Assembly (NCBI RefSeq): GCF_016863635.1
Contig: NZ_BOPG01000090.1
Coordinates: forward strand, 21,247 to 85,246
DNA length: 64,000 bases
Direction of reading: 5' to 3'
DNA from: Virgisporangium aurantiacum
GTDB taxonomy: Bacteria; Actinomycetota; Actinomycetes; Mycobacteriales; Micromonosporaceae
Shown: positions 16,290 to 24,952 of the stretch, piece by piece
How the letters are laid out: every line of letters starts with the position of its first letter
How positions within the stretch are numbered: the stretch's first letter is position 1
Notes under the pieces: model-generated
What the model saw: the letters and a program-made list of their open reading frames with translations, nothing else
What the model was told of the DNA's origin: nothing
Database searches by the model: none
Program-made: the position numbers and the translations under genes

Positions 16290-16889
16290 TCAGGGCACGA
16301 GGCCGCCGACCACGGCCTGGCCGGTCTGGGCGGCTTTCGCGAAGAAGCCGGCCAGGCTGTGTGCCGGCGGGTGGATCGCCGGGACGGCGACGGCCGTGTG
16401 CACGCGTTCGATCGTCTCGTCGGACCAGTTGCCGGCCGCGCCGACGGCGTGCACGAGACGGTTCAGGAAGTCCGGTGACCACGACTCGGCCAGCACGGGC
16501 GCGTACGACGCGAACTCGTCCGGGTCCCAGCCGGCGGCGGCGCCCAGCGAGCGGGCCGTGGCGTCGACGTCGGCGTCGGGCGGGTCGGTGTCGGCGGGCG
16601 GTTCGGGGGCCCAGCCCTCCTCGACCAGGCCCACGGCCACCGCCCGGACGTCGGGCACGTCGAGGGCGAACGCCGGGCCGACGGTCAGCTCGTCGTAGCC
16701 GAGGGGTTCGGTGCCGTTGACCGCGGTGTCGAACCAGGCGCGGGTGGGCTTGGCGTCGGCGGTCGCCACGAGGTCGTCGAAGTCGGCGACGAAGTTGCCG
16801 GCCGCACCGAGGATGTCGGCGAGCATCGAGGGGCGCGAGCGGATCGCGTCGAGCACTGCCGGGCTGATGCGGGCCAGCACCAGTTGCAT
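16290..16889 (-). CDS. Hypothetical protein, weakly DUF1877-like
   Basis: 199 residues from ATG at 16887-16889; a GTG seven codons upstream is an alternative. The region TRAWFDTAVNGTEPLGYDEL followed by a GPAF and an ALDVPDVRAVAVGL segment resembles the DUF1877 (YfbM) layout, but the match is not strong. No signal peptide or membrane segment is seen. It lies upstream of the globin gene on the same strand with a 41-base gap. Confidence 0.65.
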   Translation of the reverse strand: MQLVLARISPAVLDAIRSRPSMLADILGAAGNFVADFDDLVATADAKPTRAWFDTAVNGTEPLGYDELTVGPAFALDVPDVRAVAVGLVEEGWAPEPPADTDPPDADVDATARSLGAAAGWDPDEFASYAPVLAESWSPDFLNRLVHAVGAAGNWSDETIERVHTAVAVPAIHPPAHSLAGFFAKAAQTGQAVVGGLVP

Positions 16890-16927
16890 CACTACGGACG
16901 TGTCCGACACATCGTTACGTTAAGGCC

Positions 16928-17533
16928 TCAGAGCCAACCCCGCTCGTCGGCGATGCGCACCGCCTCGGCCCGGGTACGGGCGCCGGTCTTGCCGATCGCG
17001 GCGGACAGGTGGTTGCGCACCGTGCCCTCGGAGAGACCCAGCGAAAAGGCGATGTCGGCGACCGTCCCGCCCTCGCGGGCCGCCCGCAGGACGCCCGTCT
17101 CGCGCGGGGTCAGCGGGGTGTCGCCGCTGGCCAGCGTCTCCGCGGCCAGCGTCGGGTCCACCACGCGCAGCCCCAGCGCCACCCGGCGGACCGCGTCGGC
17201 CAGTTCCCGGGCCGGCGTGTCCTTCACGACGAAGCCGCCCGCGCCCGCCTCCATGGCCCGCCGCAGGTAGCCGGGCCGGCCGAACGTCGTCACCACGAGA
17301 ACGCGACACGCGGGCACGGCCGCGCGCAGGGCGGCCGTCGCGGCGATGCCGTCGAGGCCGGGCATCTCGACGTCGAGCAGCGCGACGTCGGGACGGGTGC
17401 GCCGGGCCGCCTCGACCACCTCGTCGCCGCGGCCCACCTCGGCCACCACCTCGAGGTCGATCTCCAGGTCGAGCAGCGCGGCCAGCGCGCCCCGCACGAG
17501 CGCCTGGTCGTCGGCGAGCAGGAGGCGGATCAC
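16928..17533 (-). CDS. NarL/LuxR-type response regulator
   Basis: 201 residues. The receiver domain has the acidic pair (ADDQ), phospho-acceptor Asp in LLDVEMPGLDG (about 53), and a VVKD lysine. The C-terminal LuxR HTH reads LTPRETGVLRAAREGGTVADIAFSLG, then SEGTVRNHLSAAIGKTGARTR. Its GTG overlaps the kinase stop by 4 bases, so the pair is translationally coupled. It is the last gene of an operon starting at 20246 with an ABC transporter, which it probably controls. Confidence 0.93.
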   Translation of the reverse strand: MIRLLLADDQALVRGALAALLDLEIDLEVVAEVGRGDEVVEAARRTRPDVALLDVEMPGLDGIAATAALRAAVPACRVLVVTTFGRPGYLRRAMEAGAGGFVVKDTPARELADAVRRVALGLRVVDPTLAAETLASGDTPLTPRETGVLRAAREGGTVADIAFSLGLSEGTVRNHLSAAIGKTGARTRAEAVRIADERGWL

Positions 17534-18609
17534 GGCACCGTCACCGTCAACACGAACCCGCCGCTGTCCGCGCGTCCGATGGACAGCGCACCACCGGCGG
17601 CCGCGACCCGTTCGCGGAGCCCGGCCAGGCCCGCGCCGCCGCCGGAATCTGACGGCCCCCGGCCGTCGTCCAGGATCTCGACCGAACGGCCCGACAAGAG
17701 GACGCGGCAGGTCCGCGCACCGCTGTGCCGCACCACGTTCGTGACCCCCTCCCGCACCACCCAGCCGAACAGCTCCTGCCGCGCGGCCGGAACAACCCCG
17801 CAATCGGCCGGCAGCGACGCCTCGATCCCTGCGGCCGCCAGCGCACCCCGCGCCCGGGCCAGCTCGACGCCGAGCGACACCTCGCGGTACCCGCCGACCG
17901 CGGTCCGCACGTCGGTGAGCGCCTCCCGCGCCAGCCGCTGGATGTCGGACAGCTCGGCCTCGGCCCGGTCGGGGGCCAGGTGCAGCAGCCGGCCGGCGAG
18001 CTCCGCCTTCACCGACACCACCGTGAGCGAGTGGCCGAGCAGGTCATGCAGGTCGCGGGCGAACCGGTTGCGCTCCGCGTCGACGGCCAGCCGCTCGATC
18101 TCCTCGCGCGCCGCGGCGAGCTGCGTGTTGCGCTCCACCAGGTGCACGACGCCCCACACGGCCAGCGCGGCGATGCCCACCTGGAAGGCGAGGTCGTCGT
18201 TGCGCGTCCACCCGGGGAGCGTACGGGGCAGCACGAGCGCCGCCGCCGCGAGCACGCCGACCAGCGCCCAGGCCGCGCGGGTCGGCAGCGCGAACACCGC
18301 CATCGCCGCGAGGTACACCAGCGCCGTCATCGACGGCTGGCCGATGGCCAGCGCCAGCACCACCACCAGCGCGATCATCGACGCCAGGATCGCGGTGGTC
18401 TCGGGCCGCCCGATCCGCCGGGCCTTGCCCCGCAGCGACATCCGCAGCCGCAGGAACCCGACGACGTACACCGCCGAGTACGCGACGGCCGCGGCGACGC
18501 CGACCACCCGCCGCCACGTCTCCGGGTGCTGCCAGGCGGCCTCGATCGGGTAGACCATGTAGACCAGCCAGACGGCGACCCACAGCCACACGAAGCGGAA
18601 ATGGCGCAC
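17530..18609 (-). CDS. DesK/NarX-type sensor histidine kinase
   Basis: 359 residues from GTG at 18607-18609. The N-terminal half contains four to six membrane helices (to about residue 155) without a large external loop. The HisKA_3 phosphorylation motif is RDLHDLLGHSLTVV (His about 190). The HATPase has an N-box (REGVTNVVRHS), a G1 box (EILDDGRG) and GLAGLRER. It likely senses a membrane condition or an amphiphilic compound and signals to the adjacent response regulator. Confidence 0.92.
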   Translation of the reverse strand: MRHFRFVWLWVAVWLVYMVYPIEAAWQHPETWRRVVGVAAAVAYSAVYVVGFLRLRMSLRGKARRIGRPETTAILASMIALVVVLALAIGQPSMTALVYLAAMAVFALPTRAAWALVGVLAAAALVLPRTLPGWTRNDDLAFQVGIAALAVWGVVHLVERNTQLAAAREEIERLAVDAERNRFARDLHDLLGHSLTVVSVKAELAGRLLHLAPDRAEAELSDIQRLAREALTDVRTAVGGYREVSLGVELARARGALAAAGIEASLPADCGVVPAARQELFGWVVREGVTNVVRHSGARTCRVLLSGRSVEILDDGRGPSDSGGGAGLAGLRERVAAAGGALSIGRADSGGFVLTVTVP

Positions 18610-18621
18610 GCTAACAAGCTC

Positions 18622-19353
18622 TCATGCCCGTGCCGTGTCGACCCGGAACCGGCGGATCCCGATGATCCCCAGCCCGACCGCCCACGCCAGCAGCACCAGC
18701 ACCGCCTTGCCGTCGAGCGAGCCGTGCGTGAGCGGCGCGCGGGCCACGTCGGCGGCCCAGTAGGCCGGCGTCCAGGTGGCGACGACGCGCATCGCGTGCG
18801 GCATCTGGTCCAGCGGCAACCACAGCCCGCCGAACAGCGCGAGCAGGAAGAACAGCAGTCCGCTGACCTGCTGGATGCTCTCCGGCTTCGCCACGTACCC
18901 GATGATCAGGCCGAGCGCGGCGAACGGCAGCGCCGACAGCCACGAGCCGAGGAACACCAGCGCCCAGGTGCCGGCGCTGAGCCGCACGTCGAGGAACGCC
19001 GCGCCCAGGGCATAAACGACGGTCAACGGCGGGAGAACGAGAACAAGGGCGAGCACCACCTTGCTCAGCACGTACTTCAGCGGGTTCAGCGGCGTCAGGC
19101 GCAGTTGCCGGTTCCAGCCGACGCCGCGCTCGACCGCGATCGACCCGGCCGCGCCGGTCGCCGACGACATCGCCCCGAAGATCCCCATGCTGACCATGAT
19201 GTAGGCGGCGACCGTCGTCCCCTGGTAGGCCTCGTGCTTGTCCGGTGAGCCGATCACGAGCAGCAGGATCGACGGCAGCAGAATGCTGAAGACGAGGACC
19301 CGCTTGTTGCGGAGCACCCGGACGACCTCCAGGCGCAGGTATGTCAGGTTCAC
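18622..19353 (-). CDS. ABC-2 type transporter permease
   Basis: 243 residues; GTG overlaps the ATPase stop as GTGA. Six membrane helices with the ABC-2 pattern (VERGVGWNRQLRLTPLNPLKY after the second, and GLLFFLLALFGGLWLP). It partners the DrrA-like ATPase at 19350-20246 to export a drug, lipid or antibiotic-like molecule. The transporter and two-component genes form one operon. Confidence 0.9.
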   Translation of the reverse strand: MNLTYLRLEVVRVLRNKRVLVFSILLPSILLLVIGSPDKHEAYQGTTVAAYIMVSMGIFGAMSSATGAAGSIAVERGVGWNRQLRLTPLNPLKYVLSKVVLALVLVLPPLTVVYALGAAFLDVRLSAGTWALVFLGSWLSALPFAALGLIIGYVAKPESIQQVSGLLFFLLALFGGLWLPLDQMPHAMRVVATWTPAYWAADVARAPLTHGSLDGKAVLVLLAWAVGLGIIGIRRFRVDTARA

Positions 19354-20246
19354 CGGGTTTCTCCAGACGTGAGAGCGAGGAACGCGTCCTCGAGGCCGTG
19401 CGCGGAGACTTCGATGTCGCGGGCGGCCGTGCGCCGCAGCAGCGCGCGCAGCGCGGCGTCCGAATCGGTACAGGTCAGGAGGACGGTGTTCCCGCGCGCC
19501 TCGGCCCGGTCCACCCCGGGCAGCCCGGCGAGTTCGCTGAGGTGCGCCCCGGGGATCGTGGCCCGGATCGTGCGGCCCGCCACCAGCGACTTGATGTGCG
19601 CGGGCGTGCCGTCGGCGATCACCGTGCCGGCGCGCATCAGCACCACCCGGTCGGCGTAGGCGTCGGCCTCGTCGAGGTAGTGGGTGGCGAACAGCACCGT
19701 GCGGCCCCGCGCCGTCTCGGCGTGCATCGCCGTCCAGAACGCCCGCCGGGCCTCCACGTCGAGGCCGGTGGTGGGCTCGTCGAGCACGATGAGGTCGGGG
19801 TCGGCGACGAGCGCCAGCGCGAACCGCACCCGTTGCCGCTGGCCGCCGGACAGCGTGCCGACCCGGCGCTTGGCGAGGTCGCCGACCCCGGCCCGCGCCA
19901 TCACCTCGGGCACGGGGCGGTGCGCCTTGTACAGCGAGGCGGCGAGCGTGACGATCTCGGCGACGTTCAGGTCGGGCAGCAGGCCCCCGGACTGGAGCAT
20001 CGCGCCGACCCGGCCGGCGGCGATGGCCCGGTCGGGGGCCAGGTCGTAGAGGGAGACGGTGCCGGCGTCCGGCCGGAGCAGGCCGAGCAGCAGGTCGATG
20101 GTCGTGGACTTGCCGGCCCCGTTGGGTCCGAGCAGCGCCACGACCTCGCCGGGTTCGATGCTGAGGTCGAGGCCGTCCACGGCGGTCACCGCGCCGAACC
20201 TCTTGGTGAGGCCGGTCAGCCGGACGGCTCCGGTCTTGGTGGTCAT
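19350..20246 (-). CDS. ABC transporter ATP-binding protein, DrrA-like
   Basis: 298 residues from ATG at 20244-20246; an ATG three codons upstream is possible. Walker A GPNGAGKST, Q-loop MLQSGGLLPDLNV, signature LSGGQRQRV, Walker B LIVLDEPTTGLD and switch ATHYLDEAD are all present, with a C-terminal extension typical of drug-export ATPases. First gene of the four-gene operon with permease, kinase and regulator. Confidence 0.93.
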   Translation of the reverse strand: MTTKTGAVRLTGLTKRFGAVTAVDGLDLSIEPGEVVALLGPNGAGKSTTIDLLLGLLRPDAGTVSLYDLAPDRAIAAGRVGAMLQSGGLLPDLNVAEIVTLAASLYKAHRPVPEVMARAGVGDLAKRRVGTLSGGQRQRVRFALALVADPDLIVLDEPTTGLDVEARRAFWTAMHAETARGRTVLFATHYLDEADAYADRVVLMRAGTVIADGTPAHIKSLVAGRTIRATIPGAHLSELAGLPGVDRAEARGNTVLLTCTDSDAALRALLRRTAARDIEVSAHGLEDAFLALTSGETR

Positions 20247-20306
20247 CACTGGCATGAATCGATGGTCGGGCGGGTACGGCCTTGTGCGGGCTGCGGCCCG
20301 TCACGG

Positions 20307-20334
20307 CGCGGCCATGACGGATGTCATGGCCGCG
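20307..20334. promoter_or_regulatory. 28 bp palindrome upstream of ABC/two-component operon, likely operator
   Basis: CGCGGCCATGAC and GTCATGGCCGCG are perfect inverted arms separated by GGAT, 61 bases upstream of the ATPase start. ATGAC-n4-GTCAT symmetry suits a dimeric LuxR-type regulator, so autoregulation by the response regulator at 16928-17533 is likely. The remaining 20335-20565 holds short GC-rich repeats of the GGAGCG type and no gene. Confidence 0.65.
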
Positions 20335-20565
20335 GGGCCGGCGTCGCCTGGACTGAGGAGTGAAGGGAGCGCAGCGACCGGAGCGACGAGGGAAGGTGGC
20401 GCCTACGAGGCCTCGCGGCCCGCGCGAGCGGAGCGAGCGCATTGAGCATGGCCGCGGGTCCGAATCGTGGACGCCCGTGAGCGCGGCCGCCGATCTTCGC
20501 GCGCCCACATCGTGGGAAGGCCGAGGAGACGCCCGTTCGGGCGAATCGATCTTCGCCGTCTCGTC

Positions 20566-21813
20566 CTAGATGATGGGATCGGCGCGCCGCAAGAGCACCG
20601 CCCGCTCCCGCTCGTTGCGGGTGAGCTCCGCCGCCCGGGCGAACTCCGCCCGTGCCTCGGCGGTGCGGCCGAGCCGGGCCAGCAGGTCACCCCGCACGGA
20701 CGGTAGCAGGTGGTAGCCACGCAGTTCGCCGATCCCGTCCAGGATCTCCAGGCCCCGCTCCGGTCCGTAGGCCATCGCGACGGCCACCGCGCGGTTCACC
20801 TCGACGACCGGCGTCGGCGTGACCGCCCGCAGCGACCCGTACAGCGCGGCGATCGCCACCCAGTCGGTGTCCTCGGGCCGCCGCGCGCGGGCGTGGCAGG
20901 CGGCGATCGCGGCCTGCAGGACGTACGGCCCCGGCGGCTTTCCGAGTCGTTCGGCGCTCAGGAGCGCGGCGTACCCGCGCCGGATCAGCAACTGGTCCCA
21001 CCGGCCGCGGTTCTGCTCCAGCAGCGGAACGGGGGTGCCGTCGCGGTCGACGCGGGCCGCCGTCCGCGATGCCTGGATCTCCATCAGCGCCACCAGCCCG
21101 TGCACCTCGGGCTCGTGCGGGGCGAGCCCGGCCAGCACCCGGCCGAGGCGCAGCGCCTCGTGGGTCAGTTCCGGACGCATCCACTCGTCGCCGGCCGTGG
21201 CCGTGTAGCCCTCGTTGAAGATCAGGTACACCACCTCCAGCACCGACGACAGCCGTTCCGCGCGCTCGGCCGCCGGCGGAAGCTCGAACCGCCTGCCGGC
21301 GAGCGCGCGCTTGGCCCGGACGATCCGCTGGGCGACGGTCGCCTCGGGCACCACGAACGCGCGGGCGATCTCGTCGGTGGCCAGCCCGCCGAGGACGCGC
21401 AGCGTCAGGGCCACCCGCGACTCGGTGGGCAGCGCCGGGTGGCAGGCCATGAAGATGAGCGTGAGCAGGTCGTCGCGGACGTCGTCCGGATCCAGCACCG
21501 CGTCGAAGTCGGCGGTGCCCGCCGTGCGCTGCGCCGCCTCGACGTCGCGCCCGATCTCGGCGACCTTGTCGGCGAGCCGGTCGTCGCGGCGCAGCCGGTC
21601 GATCGCCCGGTGCCGTGCCGTGGTCATCAGCCACCCGGCCGGGTTCGGCGGAACTCCCTTGGCGGGCCACTCCTCCAGCGCCAGCACCAGCGCGTCCTGG
21701 GCCAGCTCCTCGGCCAGCCCGACGTCGCGGACCAGCCGCGCCAACGCCGCGACGATGTGGGCCGCCTCGAGCCGCCAGACCGCCTCGACCGTCGCCCGCG
21801 GATCCCGGCTCAC
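20566..21813 (-). CDS. ECF sigma factor with C-terminal TPR-like region (ECF42 type, DUF6596)
   Basis: 415 residues from GTG at 21811-21813. Sigma region 2 (VGLAEELAQDALVLALEEWP, WLMTTARHRAIDRLRR) and region 4 (LPTESRVALTLRVLGGLATDEIARAFVVPEATVAQRIVRAKR, quoted in part) are followed by about 230 residues of the family-specific extension: VVYLIFNEGYTA, RLGRVLAGL, EVHGLVALMEIQASR and a final TPR-like GDLLARLGRTAEARAEF. ECF42 factors lack an anti-sigma factor and are controlled through this extension. The upstream DGPF/YCII gene, 13 bases away, is the standard partner of this group. Confidence 0.93.
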   Translation of the reverse strand: MSRDPRATVEAVWRLEAAHIVAALARLVRDVGLAEELAQDALVLALEEWPAKGVPPNPAGWLMTTARHRAIDRLRRDDRLADKVAEIGRDVEAAQRTAGTADFDAVLDPDDVRDDLLTLIFMACHPALPTESRVALTLRVLGGLATDEIARAFVVPEATVAQRIVRAKRALAGRRFELPPAAERAERLSSVLEVVYLIFNEGYTATAGDEWMRPELTHEALRLGRVLAGLAPHEPEVHGLVALMEIQASRTAARVDRDGTPVPLLEQNRGRWDQLLIRRGYAALLSAERLGKPPGPYVLQAAIAACHARARRPEDTDWVAIAALYGSLRAVTPTPVVEVNRAVAVAMAYGPERGLEILDGIGELRGYHLLPSVRGDLLARLGRTAEARAEFARAAELTRNERERAVLLRRADPII

Positions 21814-21826
21814 GGCGTTTCTCTGC

Positions 21827-22153
21827 TCATTGGGGCCCGAACACCTGACGGAGGTCGCCCTCACCGTCCTTGACGATCGCCCAGAACCGGCGGCTCAACT
21901 CGATCGCCTCCTCCTTGGAGCGCACGTCGACGAGCGCGAAACTGACGATCGTCTCCTTCGACTCCGCGTACGGCCCGTCGGTGAACGCCACCCGCCCGCC
22001 GCTGGCCGTCGCGTGGGTGCCGTCCATCGCCAGGCCACCGGTCGCGAGGAGGACGCCCGCGTTGGTGAGCTCTTCGATGAACCGGCCCATCTCGGCGTAG
22101 AGCGTCTCGTCGGCCGTCGGCCCGCCACCGTTCATGGTCATGAGGAAGCGCAT
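21827..22153 (-). CDS. YCII/DGPF-domain protein, partner of ECF42 sigma factor
   Basis: 108 residues from ATG at 22151-22153; an in-frame ATG eight codons upstream is possible. The family pattern is clear: MRFLMTMNGGG, MGRFIEELTNAGVLLATGGL, and TDGPYAESKETIVSFALV (the DGPF-type motif as DGPY). These small ferredoxin-fold proteins are encoded beside ECF42 sigma factors and may be their targets or sensors. It is co-transcribed with the sigma gene. Confidence 0.93.
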   Translation of the reverse strand: MRFLMTMNGGGPTADETLYAEMGRFIEELTNAGVLLATGGLAMDGTHATASGGRVAFTDGPYAESKETIVSFALVDVRSKEEAIELSRRFWAIVKDGEGDLRQVFGPQ

Positions 22154-22263
22154 GGCGTCCCATCCAACCAGACGCATGCCGGAGGCGGCGTCGGCGCGCT
22201 TACTGGAGCCAGATGCGTTTGGCGGTGCGACTCGCAGCAGCAGCGGCCGCCCACACCGCCCCT

Positions 22264-22331
22264 GATCTTGCAGTTGTGCTCGCCGAAAAACGGGCGAATT
22301 CCGGCGAAAGGGCGGGCACAACTGCAAGATC
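22264..22331. repeat. 68 bp palindromic repeat element, copy 1
   Basis: The ends GATCTTGCAGTTGTGC and GCACAACTGCAAGATC are perfect 16 bp inverted repeats, and with a G-T pair the stem extends to 21 bp. The core contains CGGGCGAATTCCGGCG. It lies in the 272-base gap between the divergent YCII and DHFR-like genes. Other copies are at 40426, 40521, 62923 and a half at 63019. Confidence 0.9.
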
Positions 22332-22425
22332 GACCACCGAGGACGTTTTTCCAGCGTGGATCTTGTCGATTCGGGCGGGGGTCGTTCGCTGAACCCGGTG
22401 ACCGACAATCACCCTGGAGGAGATC

Positions 22426-22968
22426 ATGCGCAAGCTCATCGTCGCCGAGTTCATCGCCCTGGACGGCGTCGTCGAATCGCCCGAGCGGTGGCACATGACG
22501 TACGTGGACGCGGAGATGTTCGCCGCGATGTGGCCCGCCGGCAGCGACATCGACACGTTGCTGCTGGGCCGCGTCACCTACGACAGCTTCGCCGGCGCGT
22601 TCGCACACGGGTCCGACGACGACCCGGTGGTCGCGAACATGAACCGCCCGGAGAAGATCGTGGTGACCGGAAAAGCCGGCGACCTGTCCTGGAAGAACTC
22701 CCGCAAGCTCCAGGGAGACCTCCTGCCCGCCGTCCGGGCGTTGAAGGCCGAACCCGGTGGGTCGATCGCGGTCGTGGGGAGCACGACGCTGGCCCGCACC
22801 CTGCTCGACGCCGGCCTGGTCGACGAGCTCAGCCTGCTGCTGCACCCGGTGGTCGTCGGCACCGGCGAACGCCTGTTCCCGCCGGCCGGCCCCGGTGCCA
22901 CGTTCGAGCTGGCGACCTGCACGCCGCTGAAGTCCGGCGTCGTCCACCTGGTCTACCGCAAGGCGTAA
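22426..22968 (+). CDS. Dihydrofolate reductase family protein (RibD C-terminal type)
   Basis: 180 residues; ATG with GGAGGAG just upstream. Matches the RibD_C/DHFR-like reductases: RKLIVAEFIALDGVVE, TLLLGRVTYDSFAG, KIVVTGKAGDLSWKNS, IAVVGSTTLARTLLDAGLVDEL and HPVVVGTGERLF. Members bind NADPH; the true substrate is generally unknown and unrelated to classical folate reduction. It stands alone, convergent with the response-regulator gene at 22972. Confidence 0.92.
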   Translation: MRKLIVAEFIALDGVVESPERWHMTYVDAEMFAAMWPAGSDIDTLLLGRVTYDSFAGAFAHGSDDDPVVANMNRPEKIVVTGKAGDLSWKNSRKLQGDLLPAVRALKAEPGGSIAVVGSTTLARTLLDAGLVDELSLLLHPVVVGTGERLFPPAGPGATFELATCTPLKSGVVHLVYRKA

Positions 22969-22971
22969 GAG

Positions 22972-23622
22972 CTACGCGAGGCCGCTCTGGTACGCGAACA
23001 CGACGAGCTGGGCGCGGTCCCGCGCGCCCAGCTTGATCATCGCGCGGCTCACGTGGGTCCGCGCGGTCGCCGGGCTCACCACCAGTTCGCGGGCGATCTC
23101 GTCGTTGTTCATCCCCTGGGCGACGAGGCCGACCACCTCGCGTTCGCGCTCGGTCAGCTGGCCCAGGTTCGGGTGCGGGGTGACCACGCGGTGCTGCTGG
23201 CCGGCGAACTCGCGGATCAGCGTCCGGGTGACCGACGGCGCCAGCAGGGCGCCGCCGTCGACCACGGTCTGCATCGCCTCGATCAGGCGCGCGGGCGGCG
23301 TGTCCTTCAGCAGGAAGCCGCTCGCGCCGAGGCGGAGCGCGTCGAAGACGTACTCGTCGCGTTCGAACGTGGTCAGGACGATCACGCGGGTCTCGGCGAG
23401 GGCGGGGTTGGCGACGATCCGGCGGGTCGCCTCCAACCCGTCGATGCCGGGCATGCGGATGTCCATCAGCACGACGTCGGGCTTCGTGCGGACGGCGAGG
23501 TCGACGGCGGCGAGACCGTCGGCGGCCTCACCGGCGACGGCGAACCCGTCCTCGTTCTCCAGCAGGGCCCGCAGGCCCAGCCGGACGAGATCCTGATCGT
23601 CGACCACCAGCACGGAAATCAT
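22972..23622 (-). CDS. NarL/LuxR-type response regulator
   Basis: 216 residues. Receiver domain with DDQ, phospho-Asp in VLMDIRMPGIDGLEATRR and a conserved LKD Lys. LuxR HTH reads LTEREREVVGLVAQGMNNDEIARELVVS followed by RTHVSRAMIKLGARDRAQ (quoted as two parts). Its ATG overlaps the upstream stop by ATGA. It is the last gene of a five-gene operon containing a kinase and an ABC transporter. Confidence 0.94.
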   Translation of the reverse strand: MISVLVVDDQDLVRLGLRALLENEDGFAVAGEAADGLAAVDLAVRTKPDVVLMDIRMPGIDGLEATRRIVANPALAETRVIVLTTFERDEYVFDALRLGASGFLLKDTPPARLIEAMQTVVDGGALLAPSVTRTLIREFAGQQHRVVTPHPNLGQLTEREREVVGLVAQGMNNDEIARELVVSPATARTHVSRAMIKLGARDRAQLVVFAYQSGLA

Positions 23623-24116
23623 CGCGGGCCCGATCGTACGCGTCCCCACGGTTTGAACACCGACAGCGTCATCGCCACCAGCACGGCCACCGTCGACACG
23701 ACCGGCGGGAAGGCGAGGTTGCCGATGTCGGGCAGCGGGCCGCCGGAGCGCGCGTCGGCGGCCAGCGGGCCCAGCGTCGGCATCAGCAGCACGAGGACGA
23801 GCGTCACCAGCACCACGTTGAGGACCAGTTTCACCGCCACCCACCAGTACCGCACCAGCCCGTACTTCGAGCCCGTGCTCAGCAGCACGCCGGAAAGCAG
23901 GCACAGCAGGCCCATCAGCGCGAGCGGCCACGTCGCGAAGAGCCCGGTGCTCGCGATCGCCGACGCCGCGACCGACGAGTCGCCGGACAGGATCGCGGTG
24001 AACACCAGGATCCCGAGCACCACGTCGATGCCGAGCCAGGCGCCGGACGACAGGATGTGCAGCAACAGCAACGTCTTCCGCGTCCGCGGACCCGGATGCC
24101 AGCGCAAGGAAGTCAT
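23619..24116 (-). CDS. DUF2269-like membrane protein
   Basis: 165 residues with four predicted membrane helices. The N-terminus (RWHPGPRTRKTLLLLHILSSGAWLGIDVVLG, quoted in part) is like actinobacterial DUF2269 proteins with a His in the first helix. Overlaps its neighbours by 4 bases on both sides, so it is translated as part of the ABC/two-component operon. Function unknown; it may assist the transporter or the sensor. Confidence 0.75.
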   Translation of the reverse strand: MTSLRWHPGPRTRKTLLLLHILSSGAWLGIDVVLGILVFTAILSGDSSVAASAIASTGLFATWPLALMGLLCLLSGVLLSTGSKYGLVRYWWVAVKLVLNVVLVTLVLVLLMPTLGPLAADARSGGPLPDIGNLAFPPVVSTVAVLVAMTLSVFKPWGRVRSGPR

Positions 24117-24952
24117 GACAGGTCCCGGCGCCGCATGAGCACGACCGCGGCGGCGAGGAACGCCGCCAGATACGCGGCGGTGAGAACGGCCGCGGACGGT
24201 CCACTGAGGACGGTCAGCACCCCGGGCGTGGCGTCGGGTCCCTCGGCGGTCGCGCCGAGCGCACCGGCCAGCGAGCCCGCCGCGGTGCCCGGCAGCCGGT
24301 CGGTCACCACGGCCAACGCGTCGAGCAGGTTCGCCGCGCCGCGCAACAGGTTCTCGACCACGAACGTCCACACCAGACCGAGCCCGACGCTCAACGCCGG
24401 CCCGCGCGTCACGGTCCCCAGAAAAATGCCCGCGGCGGCCCACATTCCCAACACCAGGGCCGCGCCGCCGGCCGCCCGCGCGGTGTCGGCAAGGCCCGGA
24501 AGAACAACGCTCCGGGACTCGCTGAGCGCGATCACGCACGACAGCACCAGATCGAGGCACAGCGTCCACAGCACCAGCCCGACGACGAACACGCCGACCG
24601 ACGCGATCGTGCCGCCCAGTGCGGTCCCCCGCCCCGGCCCCTGGGTCAGCACGGTCTTCCACGTGCCCCAGCCGTAGCCGCTGCCGGCGGCGAGCGCGCC
24701 GAAGATCAGCACGATCGCGCCGCCGAACATCGGCGTGCCGGCGACGAGGATCGCGGGCACGGCCGGCGGCAGCATCCCGCCGAGCAGATCGCCCGAAGAG
24801 CCTTGAAAGGCGGTGGCGGGATCGTCGGACCGGTACGCCATGTACGGGAAGGCGAACGAGAACATCACCTGCAACGCGGTCCAGACGCCGGCGAGCACCC
24901 ACAGCGTCGGCCAGCGGCGCAGCCGCAACAGTTCGGCCTGCAGAACACTCAT
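24113..24952 (-). CDS. ABC transporter permease
   Basis: 279 residues; ATG shares one base with the ATPase stop (TGATG). Six membrane helices with a first cytoplasmic amphipathic stretch (LQAELLRLRRWPTLWVL). The layout fits ABC-2 type permeases of the bacitracin/lantibiotic resistance class. A motif YGWGTWKTVLTQG near residue 95 is typical of these permeases. It works with the ATPase at 24952-25857. Confidence 0.9.
   Translation of the reverse strand: MSVLQAELLRLRRWPTLWVLAGVWTALQVMFSFAFPYMAYRSDDPATAFQGSSGDLLGGMLPPAVPAILVAGTPMFGGAIVLIFGALAAGSGYGWGTWKTVLTQGPGRGTALGGTIASVGVFVVGLVLWTLCLDLVLSCVIALSESRSVVLPGLADTARAAGGAALVLGMWAAAGIFLGTVTRGPALSVGLGLVWTFVVENLLRGAANLLDALAVVTDRLPGTAAGSLAGALGATAEGPDATPGVLTVLSGPSAAVLTAAYLAAFLAAAVVLMRRRDLS

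Noticed and set aside
20360..20450. GGAGCGCAGCGACCGGAGCG-type repeats in the ABC-sigma gap
   Set aside because: Short purine-rich repeats of this kind are common in GC-rich actinobacterial intergenic DNA; no defined ends or symmetry.
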